Assembly: GCA_964023275.1 (NCBI GenBank)
Contig: OZ029918.1
Location: 15,012,355-15,076,354, forward strand
Length of the DNA: 64,000 nt
Direction: 5' to 3'
Source of the DNA: Norana najaformis
Lineage: Eukaryota > Annelida > Clitellata > Crassiclitellata > Hormogastridae
Below the pieces are notes generated by a model. The model was not told the DNA's origin and did not search any database. It saw only the letters and a program-made list of their open reading frames with translations. Positions 17,034 through 32,893 of this stretch are shown in pieces. Both the position numbers and the translations under genes were made by a program. Every line of letters begins with the position of its first letter. Position 1 is the stretch's first letter.

Positions 17034-20000
17034 ACCCATCAAATGGTACCTAACGATGGACGTCAAATTCCAGCGCGAGAGTCCCGAAGGAGATGCATCC
17101 ACCACTGGGTACTTTAAATCGGAAAACGCCATCCTGATAAATTCTTTTCAGATCGCAGAGCAGCTCGCAGCTGCTAATACGAGGTTTGGAACGCTAATAG
17201 ACTCGTTCGTTACAGAGGGTTCGGGATGGCGAGTCGATGGAGTAGCCGATCTGCAATTATGCATAGCAGCGTACGATCGCATAGGAGGGTCGTCCTTTAT
17301 ACCCACACCTCCTTGGATAGCCAAGAAGAGAGCGACTTTAAACATTGTAAACGATAAGGACGATTACTGCTTTCTGTATAGCATTCTCGCCGTTTCTCAC
17401 ATTCATAATGACAATGCTAATCGTGTAAGTCATTATCGACCCGTTCTAAACGTGATAAATATAGAGAATCTGAAATTTCCTTTAGATATCGGCCAAATTC
17501 CACTGTTTGAAACTAATAATGCAGAATTCAGCGTAAACGTTATATACGCAAACGACGAGGATAAAAATTTTGTACCGCTGTATGCCTCTCCGCACAGAGA
17601 CAGAGAGCACATAGTTAATTTGTTGCTGTTGAGCAATGGGGAAAAACGGCATTTACGTTGTAATTCGCAATCTTTCAGCTCTTTTGGCGAGGCGAAATTC
17701 TTACAATTGTAAGATCTTTCCCTGTCCGTATTGTCTGCACTGTTTAAAATACGAACGCGTCAAAATGGCTCATATGCGAGAATGTGGACGGCACGGACTT
17801 CAAGCGGTTAAATATTCCTCTTAGGGTAATCGGATTTTGAAATTTACCAATATTCGAAATCAAATGGCCATGCCATTTGTAATTTATGCAGATTTCGAAT
17901 GTTTCTTAGAGAAAACGGACGTATCCATCGGAAATTCGACAAAAATTTGTGATAATCATACACCGAGCGGATTTTGCTGCTTGACGGTTTCAAGTTTTGA
18001 ACGCTATAACACCGAAGAAGCTTTCGTGTATAGCGGAGATAACGTGATGGACGCATTTTTTATTCATAAAAAGAACGAACAGGCCAGAATTAATAGCATT
18101 TTATCGTTGAACGTGAAAATGAAGCACCTAACGACGTTGGAACAGGAAACTTATAATTCGAGTAAAAAGTGTCCTTCTTGCAGTACTGACTTGTATAGTA
18201 AAAATAAAGTCAGACGTCACTGTCATGTGACGGGTAACTTTTTAGAGGCCGTTTGTTCAAACTGTAATCTACAATTGAAATTTCGAAAACCCACAAAATC
18301 GAAAAACTTCCTGATCCCCATTGTTTTCCATAATTTGAAAGGGTACGATTCGCATTTGATATTGAAACACTTAACACGCGAATACGCGCCAAACGAAATA
18401 TTCGTTATTGCTACAAATATGGAAAAGTATTTGGCATTTGAAATTGATAGTCTTCGCTTTTTGGATTCGTTGCAATTTCTAAACTGTAGTTTAGACGTTT
18501 TGGTGAATAATTTAGCAAAAGATGGAGATTCAAATTTTAAGCACCTGCGCCGTCATTACAACGATGATGAGCAATTTAAGTTACTTTTACGCAAAGGCGT
18601 ATATCCATACGAATATATGGATTCCGATACCAAAATGTGTGAAACTTCTTTACCCGCAAAACCCAAATTCTTTAGCAATCTCACAGATGAAAATATCGGC
18701 GACGACGACTACGCGCATGCCCAGTCTGTTTGGGGTAAATTTGAAATGCAATCTCTTCGCGATTATCACGATTTATACGTTAAAACTGACGTTATATTGC
18801 TCGCCGATGTTTTTGAGGAATTTAGGAAGATGACGATGTCCAACTATGAGTTAGACCCGCTGCATTACTTTTCTAGCCCCTGTCTGAGCTTTGACGCCTG
18901 CCTCAAAATGACCAAGGTATCGCTGGAACTCTTAACCGATCCCGATCAATTTCTATTCATCGAAAAGGGCTTGCGTGGAGGTGTGTCCATGATTAGCAAT
19001 CGCTATGCCAGAGCTAACAATCCGTATCTGAGGGACGATTACGATAGAAATGTGGAAAACAGTTTCATTTTATATCTCGATTGTAATAATTTGTACGGAT
19101 TTGCCATGAGCGAACCTTTGCCCACGGGGAAATTTAGGTTTTTGGATCCCGACGAAATTGAATATTTTGACTTGGAATCGAAATTGGCTGGCGACGTAGA
19201 GGGCTTTATTCTGGAAGTAGATTTAGAATACCCGCAAGAACTACACGTTAAGCATAACGACTATCCTTTGGCTCCGGAAAAGCAGACCATTAATTCAAGC
19301 ATGTTGTCACCGTATGCACGCGAACTGTCTGAAAAGTTAGGTCTCAAACACGGAAACGATGTGAAAAAATTAGTGCCAAACTTTAACAGCAAGACAAACT
19401 ACGTAGTCCACTATCGGAATTTACAAGTTTATCTGAAAATGGGAATGAAATTGACAAAAATTCACAAAATTTTGCAATTCGAACAATCAAAGTGGCTTAA
19501 GACATATATAGATTTCAACACTAGCAAGCGTCAGGCTGCCACGTCTTCTTTCGAGAAAGATCTGTTTAAGCTTTTCAATAATTCGGTGTATGGAAAGACT
19601 CTCTGAACGTGCGCATCGTTACCAATGCAAGATCGGCAAAACGTTATATCGCTCGTCCGACTTTTATGTCGTTTCACATTATAAATGAAGATGTAACGGT
19701 TATTCAGTTAACCAAGTCTTCCATCTTTCAGAATAAACCGTATACGCTGGCATGTCTATTTTGGATATTTCAAAATTGCAAATGTATAGTTTTCATTACG
19801 ATCATATCTTGAACGTGTACGGCGAAAGAGCAAAATTGTTGTTTACGGATACCGATAGTTTGTGCTACCACATTCGCACGGACGATGTCGATTCCGATAT
19901 GAGAAATCATATTGAGCATTACGACACGTCGGATTATCCTCCCGATCACAATCTTTACAGCCGCGTTAACGCTAAAGTAATTGGCAAATTTAAAGACGAA

Positions 20001-20270
20001 ACCAGTTCCATACCTCCAATAGAATTTGCAAAAGGTATTAAGAAATCGTTTGTGAAGAAAAATATTCGTCACGAACATTATAAGAGTTGTCTGTTAGACG
20101 AACAACCTACATCGTCTAGGTTTTTCGCCATTCGCAGTCGTAAACACGATTTGCACACCATAGAGATCCGTAAAACGGCTCTGTCGCCTTTCGACGATAA
20201 GCGTTTTCTGCTTAACAGCATCGACTCTTTAGCCTACGGACACGTGCATATACCCCTTGATGCTGCTTAA
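17034..20270 (+). pseudogene. Protein-primed family-B DNA polymerase (Polinton/adinto type), decayed
   Basis: Large coding exon with exonuclease motifs YADFECFLEK and NLKGYDSHLI, then YVKTDVILLADVFE, polymerase motif A (LYLDCNNLYGFAMSEPLP), motif B (NNSVYGKTL) and motif C (TDTDSL). Upstream of the exonuclease is the N-terminal domain with HIVNLLLLSNGE and a zinc finger (CPYCLHCL). Lesions: frameshift near 17655, TAG at 17822-17824, frameshifts near 19605 and 19750. It would replicate the element by protein priming. Its location after copy B on the rightward strand suits the same element, but the intervening DNA does not prove that they were one genome. Confidence 0.8.
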
Positions 20271-20548
20271 TCTTTAGTATTCGCATTTGTCTGTTATTAA
20301 CTTGTAGACTGTTTAGTTTGTCAATGTTAAATTAGTCATCATCGCTGTTTCTCGAGTAATATATGCTTATTTTTACATTTCTGATGCTAATAAAATCAAA
20401 GTTTCAACACGTTCTGGTTATTCAGTTGTAACTATATAAGTTTCCATTAGACATCGACTATACTTGCTCCATTCTCTGTTAATGTTATGTCTTCCATACT
20501 CGAATATAATCTAAGCTAATCAAAAGACTTCTAGTGCATCGTTATCAT
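20271..20548. other. Non-coding DNA after polymerase
   Basis: No gene or clear repeat seen. A polyadenylation-type word AATAAA is present near 20389 in the + orientation. Confidence 0.4.
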
Positions 20549-21546
20549 AATGTACAAGACCTTAGACCTTAGTCCCTCCACGTGCTGGCGCACATTGGGC
20601 GATACAGGTCTTCCATCCTTCTCTGTCCTGAGCAGCTCTGGCAGCCTCCTCCCACGTTAGTCCTCCGTCTGTGAGGTCCTTTGTGATCGTGTTCTTCCAG
20701 CTCTTTTTTGGTCTTCCTCTCTTCCTTCTCCACCCGCTTAGGGCTCAGTCCATTGCCTGCTTCGGGATTCTGTCCTCGTCCATGCGGTGCAGGTGTCCCA
20801 ACCATCGCAGTCTTGCTCTCTTTATCATCTCTTCAATTCTCTCCATTCCCGTTCTTCTCCTGATCTCTTCATTCCTCACCATGTCTCTCCACGTGACTCC
20901 CAAGATCTTTCGCTGCCAACGGTGATGCGCTGCCTCCATTCTCTTCAGGTTTGCAACTGTCATCGGCCAAGTCTCGGAGCTGTATAGCAGGGTAGATAGG
21001 ACTATGGCCCTGTATAGTCTTATTTTGATGTGTAGGCTTAGTCCCTTGTTTCTCCATATGTTGCTTAGTTTTCCAAAAACTGCGCTGGCCTTTCCCAGCC
21101 TGCATCTGACCTCCTTGTAGCAGCCACCGTCCCTTGTGATGACGCTTCCTAGATAACCGAAGTCTTCGACTTCGTCAATCGGCTCTCCTCCAGCCCTTAT
21201 CTCCTGTGTCGTCTCCCATTGCCCGACTCTCATAAATTTTGATTTAGCGGCGTTTATCCTCAGTCCAGCATTTCCGGCTTCTGCTTCCACTCTCTTGGTG
21301 AGTTCGATCATCCCATTCCATGTATTGTCAAGGAGCGCGATGTCGTCTGCAAAGTCTAAGTCGGCCAGCCTCTTGTCATCCCTCCACTCCAATCCATAGA
21401 TCTCTTCCTTCGTGCTTCTTCTGATTACCCAGTCCATAACCAGCAGGAATAGCAGCGGTGACAATACACACCCCTGACGCACCCCGGTGACAATATGGAA
21501 CCAGTCCCCTAGTTTCCCATCTGACCTTACGATACAATGTACAAGA
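20549..21546 (-). mobile_element. 5'-truncated RTE-clade non-LTR retrotransposon with 11-bp target duplication
   Basis: Leftward reverse-transcriptase C-terminal half. Reads VRQGCVLSPLLFLLVMDW at the 5' side, LADLDFADDIALL (catalytic Asp-Asp), and RLRWLGHLHRMDEDRIPKQ near the end. A frameshift near 20745 precedes the last 60 codons. The endonuclease and early RT are missing. AATGTACAAGA at 20549-20559 and again at 21536-21546 flank it and are the likely target-site duplication. Confidence 0.8.
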
Positions 21547-23329
21547 TCACAATTAATTCGTATAAGAAGAATTATTATTTATGCGTGAAATTGTACGATT
21601 GAAAAGACTCGTAATACGAAGTTAAAGCTTTAGAATGGATACTAAGAGTATCTTAAACCGTGTGGAGTCGAGTTTAAAGTCATGAAAACTATGTCCTTCT
21701 TCTTCTTCTTCTTCTTCTTCTTCTTCTTCTTCTTTCTTTATTCTTCTTGTTAGAAGATCAAAATTGATCAAAATCTAGATAGTATAGAGTTTGTAAACTA
21801 TAATCTATAAAACGTAAATCTTAAGAAATACGATTCTTAGCAAATGAAGCTTCAGAACAATAATATCTATACAATTTTAAATCTAGTGGAAATCAATTCT
21901 CCTACCAAATCCAATCTAAATACTTCTGTAGCTCCGTTATGATAATAACGTCAACGCATCGGTCGATGCCCGCAATCAAATTTATATCGTGAATGCTTAT
22001 ATATACCGAGATCGCGCAAAAGACGGCATCATCGCTTGGGAACGATAATCTAAAGGAAATCCACTCTTCCATCTAATTACATTTATAGGATCTTTATATT
22101 TATCGCGTTTATAGCGCTATATACTGCCTATAATAAAACTTATTATATTTAAGCAATGATACGCGATCTTTTATTAAAATATTTTATAAAATCATATTTA
22201 TTATAAATACACTTTTGGAGTTGAAACTCGTCTTTGATTGGAAATGAGTTTAAACCCGTGGTCTTTTGGAAGTGAGTTTAAAGCGGCACCAGTCCTTGTT
22301 TTGAAGTGATCTTAAACCAGTCCTTGTTTGGATTTGATTTTAAACCAGACCTTATCTAACTACTAGAACAGAATCGATCGATTCAGATCAAATCGCCTTA
22401 GACAGGATTAATAGAATTTGATTGAGAATTAGTCAGCAAGCTTTCTTGGTCTTACGTCATAGCAGTCTTGTTAAGGTTTGTACAAGGAAAATCGTTGAAG
22501 AACCTCATTCTACTGATATATTCCTTGCAGATTATTGCAGACTGGCAGCCTCTAGGCAACTTGTTACCATATTTTACCATAAAATGGTAACCTTGCTTGG
22601 ACTGGCAGACTAAACGTCCGTGAGAATGTGCTCGCCTTTTTAGCAATATCCACTTTACGTGTATCCGCTCGATATCATCAAGTAAAAAGATTAAACTTCT
22701 TTTCGTTAAGGGTTTTATATTGAAAATAGACAAGACAGTTAGTCAAATGCGCCTAGATCATCACAGACAAAGGGTCAATTAAAATTTATTTTTCCTAATT
22801 CTAAGTGTATTGTGCATCTGTTCTATGCAGGCTAATTGCTTGCTTACCCTCGATCTGCTCCACATTCGACTTAAGTTGTTGAAGACATAATGGTTTCAGC
22901 TAAATGCGGACTTTATTTAAACATACCCTGAAAGCAATTAACATGTTTCGCGTTTTTCGTTGGACGATGCAGCTATAGGCCTACTCCTGAATTTTATGGC
23001 TGCACATTAGCAGAAACTATTATGTTTGTAACATTTATGTCTGCCAATCAAGCACACATAGAGCCTACTATGACCTAAACCAAATTAGTGCATGTGTTTA
23101 TTTGTACAAAATTGTTAATCTTCAGACCAACTTACGGCATTAAACAACTACCCGATTGAACATCGTGACCACATACACACTGGATGAAGCAACAACTGCC
23201 ATCAACGATTGTACACAATACACATGTTTCGATGCTAACAATTGACGTAAAAATTTATTTCGGAGATTGCAGAAAACGCAATCATTTTCTAACTTATTAT
23301 GACGTAATGTTTATATAAAGTTATTTTTA
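21547..23329. other. Non-coding repeat-poor DNA
   Basis: Contains a (TTC)n microsatellite at about 21692-21735 and a degenerate tandem array near 22205-22360 built on GAGTTTAAACC/CAGTCCTTGTTT words of about 40 bp. No gene seen. Confidence 0.5.
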
Positions 23330-23333
23330 AAAA

Positions 23334-23418
<85 letters not shown>

Positions 23419-24240
23419 GATTGTCATACAGTCTCCCACAAAAAAATTAAAGAAACAAACTCTCGAAACATAAGGCACAGCGGAATAGGTGACTGCAAAG
23501 TGACTTGACTTGACTTGACTTGGATTGTCTCTGTAGCTGTCTAAGGCAAGATACATCCGGCTGACAGCTCCAATTCTACCTGTCTGCAAGCATAAGACTC
23601 TGCAATCAGTCCACAAGCTCCGGCTCAAGTCCAGTGTACGGAACTCCGAATCTCGTGATCTTGTCTTTATGCACCGTGGTGAAGAAGCAACCCTGAGTTA
23701 GCGGTCGCGTAAGTGTAGAGCGTTCTATTATTTTTTTTTGCCCCGAAGTATTTATGATCCCTCAGGGAGCTGAAAAATTATCCGGATGAAAAAATTGTAT
23801 TCTGGGATGGCTAGTCTTCGTTGATGTCAGACTTAGATAAGAACTCCAGGCCCTGTAAATTTATCGGGCCAATTATTATTTAAATAATTATAATTATTTA
23901 TTTAAATAATTATTTATTTAAATAATTAATTAATTATTTGGTTGGCAATAATAAAAATAATAATAATAATTATTATTATTATTGCTATTGTGATCATTAT
24001 TATAATAGGCGTCAGAAACGACTTCCAGGGTGTCGGAACATTTTCAATTATGAAACAAATCTATTGTTGCTGGGGCAAGTAGAGCTATTATTTTTTTTGC
24101 CCCGAGGTATTTATGATCTCTCAGGGAGCTGAAATATTATCCGGATGAAAAAATTGTATTCTAGGATGGCTAATCTTCGTTGATGTCAGACTCCTCAAAA
24201 GTGCCCTGGAAGGCAATCAAATTAAAACGTTGAATTGTGC

Positions 24241-24300
<60 letters not shown>

Positions 24301-24838
24301 TGCTCCAGAAGGATGTCTTCTGCGAACCATTTGTCTTTCAATTATGAAACAAATCTATTGTTGCTGGAGCAAATAGAGCTGCTGTGGCTTCCAGGCTGGC
24401 ACACTGGAAACAGGTCGACTAGCTGCACCTCCGAATCTCGTGATCTTGTCTTTAACCGCCATGGTGAAGAAGCAACCCTGAGTTAGCGGTCGCGTAAGTG
24501 TAGACCGTTCTGTGGGCGTTTCTTCGATGGAGCGCGAGAACTTCCGGTGTGGATCGGACGAACATCCAGCACCACCAACTCCCTCCTCTTCATCGCCGTC
24601 GTCGTCTGCTTCGAAGGCGCCTGCGTCGTGGGCTTCACTGACCCCAGCGTCGACGTCTCCTCGACCTCGACCCGCCGGCTGACCTTCGACAGGTGGTGTG
24701 GCTCCTTGACCCAGAGGATCGGTTGGGGCCCGTCGGCTGGGTCTCGACGACCAGTTCCAGGTTCTTTTCTTTTTGCTTAGTAGCGACCATCCACTGATGC
24801 CTTGAGCATTACAACAGTGGAGCTATGGAAGGTATCTG

Positions 24839-24927
<89 letters not shown>

Positions 24928-25034
24928 GGGAAATAGCTTGACAAATTTCTTGCAGCATGGACTGCAGCTTCACAGTTATTGTTATTGTTATTGTAATCAT
25001 TATTATAATGGAATGCGTTGATCTCATAGGCCTA

Positions 25035-25101
<67 letters not shown>

Positions 25102-25130
25102 CAACAATATTATTATTATTATTATTCTCA
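23330..25130. repeat. (ATT/AAT)n arrays embedded in duplicated repeat modules
   Basis: (AAT/ATT)n tracts at about 23330-23415, 23945-24000, 24245-24298, 24839-24927 and 25036-25125. Between them the same modules recur: a CCCCGAAGTATTTATGATCC block at about 23740-23835 and 24100-24190, and AATCTCGTGATCTTGTCTTT followed by GCAACCCTGAGTTAGCGG at about 23650-23720 and 24432-24500. A third module (CAATTATGAAACAAATCTAT) is at 24043 and 24338. This looks like one repeat family duplicated locally, each copy having an (ATT)n tail. Confidence 0.6.
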
Positions 25131-25388
25131 GTTGTGTTAATATAATGTGAACGAGCCAAAGGAGCATATCTGGGTGCATTAGTACGAGACGTCAAACAAT
25201 TGAACACAGTGCATCACGGTAAGACACACAGTATATGACGGAATGTAATACAGTGCAATAAAATAAAAAACAACGTAGTGCAGTACATTACATTGAAATA
25301 CAGTACGACACATTGATATGCAACGCAAACAGTGAGTGTAACGCATTAGAAAACGCATTACTGGACGCATGTTGGGCGTTTCTGTTAA

Positions 25389-25580
<192 letters not shown>

Positions 25581-26060
25581 TAACCGCTCTCAGGTTGGCA
25601 AATCCTCCAACACGTTGACCAAAATTGGACTCCCGTCGATCCGGTTTCGTCTAGGTTTGATATAAAGTGGCATCCCTGGACAGAGTTGTATCAAGGTCGT
25701 TGGTGGCGCCACATGTCGAGGTGTCATAACGAAGAAACGTGTTAATGGTAAACCTTAATCGCCACCTACGGCAAGTCCGCAAACCGCCATTCCACCAAAT
25801 TTATATGCACCTTAGGCGAATGGTACCTCGGCCCTAGGATACTTCTGAGGATTGCTACTGAAAGAGATGTATGAATATGAACGATCTGCCTACTTACTTG
25901 AGGTTTGCTTACTTTACCTTACCTCACTACTCTTAGGCCTACTAGTTTACCGAACTTTACTTTGCCTTGCAACATATGACCTCTAACTGCTTTGTAACAC
26001 CTGGCCTGACCTTATCTCACTTGACCTTTACTTTACCTTACCTGACCTCATCTTATTTGA

Positions 26061-26351
<291 letters not shown>

Positions 26352-26619
26352 TAATTCCAGAGCATTTATAGGCTTAGATCTATGCAGTCTACAGCAGAGG
26401 TTTCTTTCAAGTCTGCCTACTTTTTCATATATAGCCTACATTATTCATATGTGGGCTGGGTTTGTAAATAAAAAAGCTGTAGCCTAATGGAAAGGACTTA
26501 AGCATCTTGAAGTATTGTATTGGCCAGCATCTTTAATTTACTGCCGTGTATTTCTGTGAATTGTAAGCTGAAAAAAGATGACGTTACCTAATTATAGTCA
26601 AATACGTTGTTTGTAAAAG

Positions 26620-26798
26620 ATGCCCTGACCCTTGACCTGAATCAGTTTCCTCGTGGGGCGAAGTCGTCCAAGCAGTGTACCCTTGATATGCTCAAGACGG
26701 ACGGAAGTGTTCCGCAGATGTCGCTCTTCAAGCACAAGCGAGTCAAAGGATGGTGGCCTTTCCATGTCAAGAACGAAGGAGAGGAAATTGAACTCACC
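26620..26798 (+). CDS. OTOF-like: Otoferlin-like gene, C2 domain end exon
   Basis: Starts after TAAAAG and ends before GTAAGA. Encodes LTLDLNQFPRGAKSSKQCT and FKHKRVKGWWPFHVKNEGEE, the end of the last C2 domain with the ferlin hallmark KGWWP. The codon spanning the upstream junction gives Asp where otoferlins have Gly. Ends in phase 0 and joins to 35665 across a nearly 8.9-kb intron. Confidence 0.9.
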
Positions 26799-27009
26799 GT
26801 AAGAAGACCTTTTCACACAGTCGTCCACTAACTCGTGTAACGCCATCGTTTTATTCAACAAATCAACGGTGGTAACGCCAAAACTGTCCTGTGTAGTGTA
26901 GTTCTGGTCCGGTTTATATAATTACCATGAAGGCTCTTTTAATGTATGTATATTTATATATGTATGTATATGTGTGTATATACGTGAAAGTATGTGCGTA
27001 TGTATGTAT
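26799..27009. other. Start of large otoferlin intron, TATG microsatellite
   Basis: Non-coding. TATGTATGTATA-type repeat from about 26942 to 27009. Confidence 0.5.
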
Positions 27010-27510
27010 TGTTGCGGGGTGGCACGTGTGGGCGGGTAGGCTAGAGTGCTACCTGCAGGTGCCACTTGCAACAGATGTGCTAGAGAACAAGTGTCCCTTG
27101 TCGGGCGGGAACTCCAGCCTGTAAATAGGCGCGAGTGTGAGTGAAATTCAGTCCGGCTTTTAGTTTCACCCTGTTGGTCGTTTTGCTGTGCTGTGGTGTA
27201 CCGGACTCGGTCGTTTGAAATTGATGTTTTAACATGTCGTTTTGAAGTTGATAGTTTTGATGCTGATTCTGTCTCCCGCCGTGGATGACCTTTTCTTGTA
27301 AAGTTGACGCCGTGTTTTGTGGAATTCTGATGTTCGTTGGACCGCTGTGGTCGGTTTTCTGTGTACACGTGAGTTTACTTTTGCTTGTAAATATATGCCA
27401 TTTTAAACAAATGCGGGTGTTTATATATGTACATGTATGCATGCATGTATATAAATGTCGTGCTTAAATTCGCTATATAACTGTAACTACCTCTAGACTA
27501 ACCTGCAACA
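27010..27510. mobile_element. Putative solo LTR
   Basis: A 501-bp segment beginning TGTTGC and ending GCAACA, the TG...CA inverted ends of an LTR, flanked on both sides by GTAT (possible 4-bp target duplication, though it lies in TATG microsatellite). The interior is unlike its surroundings. A caution: a 50-bp word near its right end (from 27430) recurs at about 27561-27620 outside it, which weakens the boundary call. Confidence 0.35.
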
Positions 27511-28438
27511 GTATGTATATATGTATGCATCTGTATATACGTGTATGCATGTGCGCATGTATGTACATGTATGCATGCATGTATATAAATGTCGTGCTTA
27601 AATTCGCTATGTAACTTTTATACGTATACATACTGGATAAGGAGTCAGGTATTAGCGATGCACATCAAGAACTTTGAGTAGTGTTCTCGTGGTTGCAGCC
27701 GATGTTTGACTTTATTATTACTGCTGCCTTAGTGAGGCTAATAAATGCGTTAAATTAGCCAACATATGGTGCTATCAACAACACGACATCAATTATTATC
27801 ATTATTATTATTATTGTTGTTGTTGTTATTATTACGGAAATTTTTGACTCGCACAGTCACACAGAAATGCAAATCGGAGGCGCGGAGAGTCAGTCGCCAG
27901 GTGAAAAGTGTTAGATATCCAGATGTTTGAAAGCCACTGAGAAATAATGAGTCGTTTCTTGAAGGAAGAAAAGGAGTTCGAGCTTCGAAGAAACATGGGT
28001 AGAGGGTTCTATTCAGCTAAGCCAAGAGACCCGTACCTGAAGATCGTAAGCTACGGGGAAGCATGTCAGGAGAGGTTAGTGACTGAAGGTAGGTAGGAAT
28101 GCTCATAGTTAGAATTTTATAGATCAAACAGGCTAGTTTGAATCTTATCCGGAATTCTACAGAAATCCAATGCAGGTGGCTTAATAGAGCTAAAGAATTT
28201 GTGTCAGAGAATTTTGGATGCGTTGAAGTTTTTTGAGTTCAAGATTTGAGATACCTGTAAAAACCGCATGGGCATAATCGAGGTGAGAGCAGACTAGAGA
28301 ACAGGCTACAGTTTGTGCCATGCCTTTGATAAGAGCTGACCTGATGTGAAGTAATGCCCTGATATGATAGAAACAAGATTTGCAGAGGTTTGTTATGTGA
28401 AGTCGAATTAATAATCATAATCATAAATCTGTAAAGCG
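27511..28438. other. Intron DNA without recognised gene
   Basis: Contains ATGTATGCATG microsatellite, short (ATT)n and (GTT)n, and a 49-codon ATG frame at 27947-28096 with no recognisable product. Nothing else seen. Confidence 0.5.
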
Positions 28439-30340
<1,902 letters not shown>

Positions 30341-30899
30341 GCGTCATTGTATCACGGTGAGAGGGGTCTCTGGCGGGTCCTGATGTTTCGGATGTGATGT
30401 GAGATTGCTGTCCAAAATTACCTCGTGTTTTGATCATGTCTGATAGCGGAACAGCAGTGCCAGCTAGGTCAATGCTGGAATATGAAGGGAGAGAACGCAG
30501 ACGCTGGCGTGAGCCAAACATAATCGGCTCAGATTTATCTGGATTTATGGCCAAACCATTGAAAGAAAAGCATGCATGAATAAAAGAGAGACACTCTTCA
30601 AGCGTTACTTTGCCTGACTGATCAGTGGGTGATAGAGCAATGTAAAGCCGAGTGTCATCAGCGTACTGCTGTAACTTTACTCCAAAGTGGTTTGCTATGC
30701 GGCTGACTGGAGATGTGAATATTGTGAATAATAAAAGGCCAAGGCCAGATGACAGATCCCTGTGGAACAACAGCAGTGCAGAAAGAAGGATCGGAGCGAG
30801 CAGAAACTATGTCCACTTGCTGAGACCTACAGCAGAGGTAAGAAGTTGGCCCTGTTCTCTTATGTTTCTCCTCATTTCTGGCCGCTCTCAATCTGTCAT

Positions 30900-31015
30900 T
30901 TTCGGCTCCACATGCTTCAGGTGATCCTCGTAATCAATGGGTCTTCCACAGGGCTCAGTTTTGGCTCCACTCCTTTTCATTATCTATACATCTGACTTGA
31001 GTGTCACCCTATCCG
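30900..31015 (+). mobile_element. Non-LTR reverse transcriptase fragment in opposite orientation
   Basis: Rightward GLPQGSVLAPLLFIIYTSDL (30940-30999), the RT B-box region, followed at once by leftward CR1 sequence. A small nested fragment of another non-LTR element. Confidence 0.5.
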
Positions 31016-32893
31016 CAACAGTTTCAGACACACCAAAGCTTTTGCTGATTATAGAAAGAAGTAGACGGTGGTCGACAGTGTCAAAAGCAGCACTTAGGTC
31101 GAGACACACTGAAAGGCACGCCTGTCCAGAATCGATAGCTGAAAAGATGTTGTCCAGTGTGAAGGTAAGAGCAGTTTCAGTTTAGTAGCCTGATTGGTAA
31201 GGACTGAAGTTAGGAGTTGAAGCAATGCGTTTCTTAATTCGTTCAAGGAAGAGTCGTTCAAAGAATCCTAGAAATGTTATTGAGATTGGAGATGGTTCTA
31301 AAAATTGAGAGGTTGTTGGTGTCTAGGTCAGCTTTTGTAAATTAAGGCGTAGCTAATGCTGATTTAAAACATGATGGAAAAAGCCTTCAGCATAAGACAA
31401 GTTGGCCAAGATGTGAGAAAACATCAGAACAAGAGACAATGAGTGATGCTGGTATGAAGTCCATTGGAGAGAACTTAGGAACAGTGTGATTAAGAAGAGA
31501 CAGGACTTCAAAGTATGTGACAGGTGGAATGTCATTAAAGGCAGTACCAGAGATGTAAGAATCAAGTAGCAAGTCATTCCAAATTAGATAAGTAGTACAC
31601 TGAGCAATTTTACATTTGAGATTGTTAATTTTGTTAGCAAAAATATGAAGCAAAGTCAGAACATAGTTTGTGGTTCTCTTGTTCTGAGCATTGGCAGGTG
31701 ACAGCATCCTTTGAATGTATAAGATGCCGAGAGATGCGCCATCGGTCCCGAGAGATCTGAGCTCTTTTCAGCTCGCTGAAGTAGTAAGAACTCCTAGAGA
31801 CATTTATGAACTTGTTTGTGAGGCGGCACTGATGACGGTACTACTGTCTGTCCTCCTCAAGGCCAGAACTTTTCCATCTTCGCTCTAGCCGACGACGTTT
31901 TCTGTTTGCCCCTATTGCCTCTGAGGAAAGCCACCTTGTTATAGGTTTAGAAGGTCGCCGATAGCAGGGGTAATTAGGGGCGACTTTATCCTATGTGAGT
32001 GACAGTTTTCTTGAGCTGTTCAGCAAAATCGTCTGCTGTGAACAGATCCGAGTCAACAAGCAACTGACTGAACTGAACAGGATCTACAGCCTTGATGTTA
32101 CGATAAGTGCCTCACAGGTTGGCAGTGGCAGGAGATCATGAACTTACACAGTATAAGTCTGTGACCTGATAAAAGACCAGCGTCACTCACCTGGACATCG
32201 TAGACAGTGGTCCGGTCATCAAAAGCTAGGATATCTAGAAGGTTATCCTCTCGAGTTCGAACGTCGTCGTACTGACGAAGGCCGTAGCTGGAGAAGATGT
32301 CAACGAGATCATCGCTGATGTAACCATTAGCAGGACAGTTAAGATCGCCACACAGTAGAAGTCTTTCACCAGCCTCGACGTAAATAGATTATATAAGAGT
32401 CGACAGGTCGTTATAGAAACCGCCGACTGCACCAGGAGAACGGTAGATGTTGGCAAGAGTAATTTTATTGACGATGAAGGTCTGCCAAGTCGTATCAGCT
32501 GAACCTCACATGAGGAAAAGCGAGTGCCAAAGTCGACGCGGATTACTCTTCTCTCGATCGATCAGCAGAGCGTTTCTGTCCGAGGATGGACGTTGATGTC
32601 CAGCGAAGACCTGAAGATCACAGCGAGGACACCACCAGCTAGAGGGCGACCTTGGGTTCCACGGCGGTGAACGTGAAGAACGGAGTAGTATCCGGTGCAA
32701 TATCTCGCTTGATGCAGTCGAGTGTGTCAGCATCAATCCATGTCTCACAAAGTGCAAGGCTGTAAAGCTGTTCGTCGTTGATCCGGTCGTGAATAATGGC
32801 AGAAAGAGGGATGGCTGACCGGATGTTGAGACTGCCGAAGTCAATGAGTGCTTGTTTCGACATCGTCTTCCTGGTCTGGACTTTGTGGGAAGA

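Noticed and set aside
24809-25207. Poly-Asn and poly-Ile frames, also at 23311-23628
   Set aside because: Translations of (ATT/AAT)n microsatellites.
27947-28096. 49-codon ATG frame in the otoferlin intron
   Set aside because: Soluble, unremarkable composition, no recognised relative, no support beyond an open frame.
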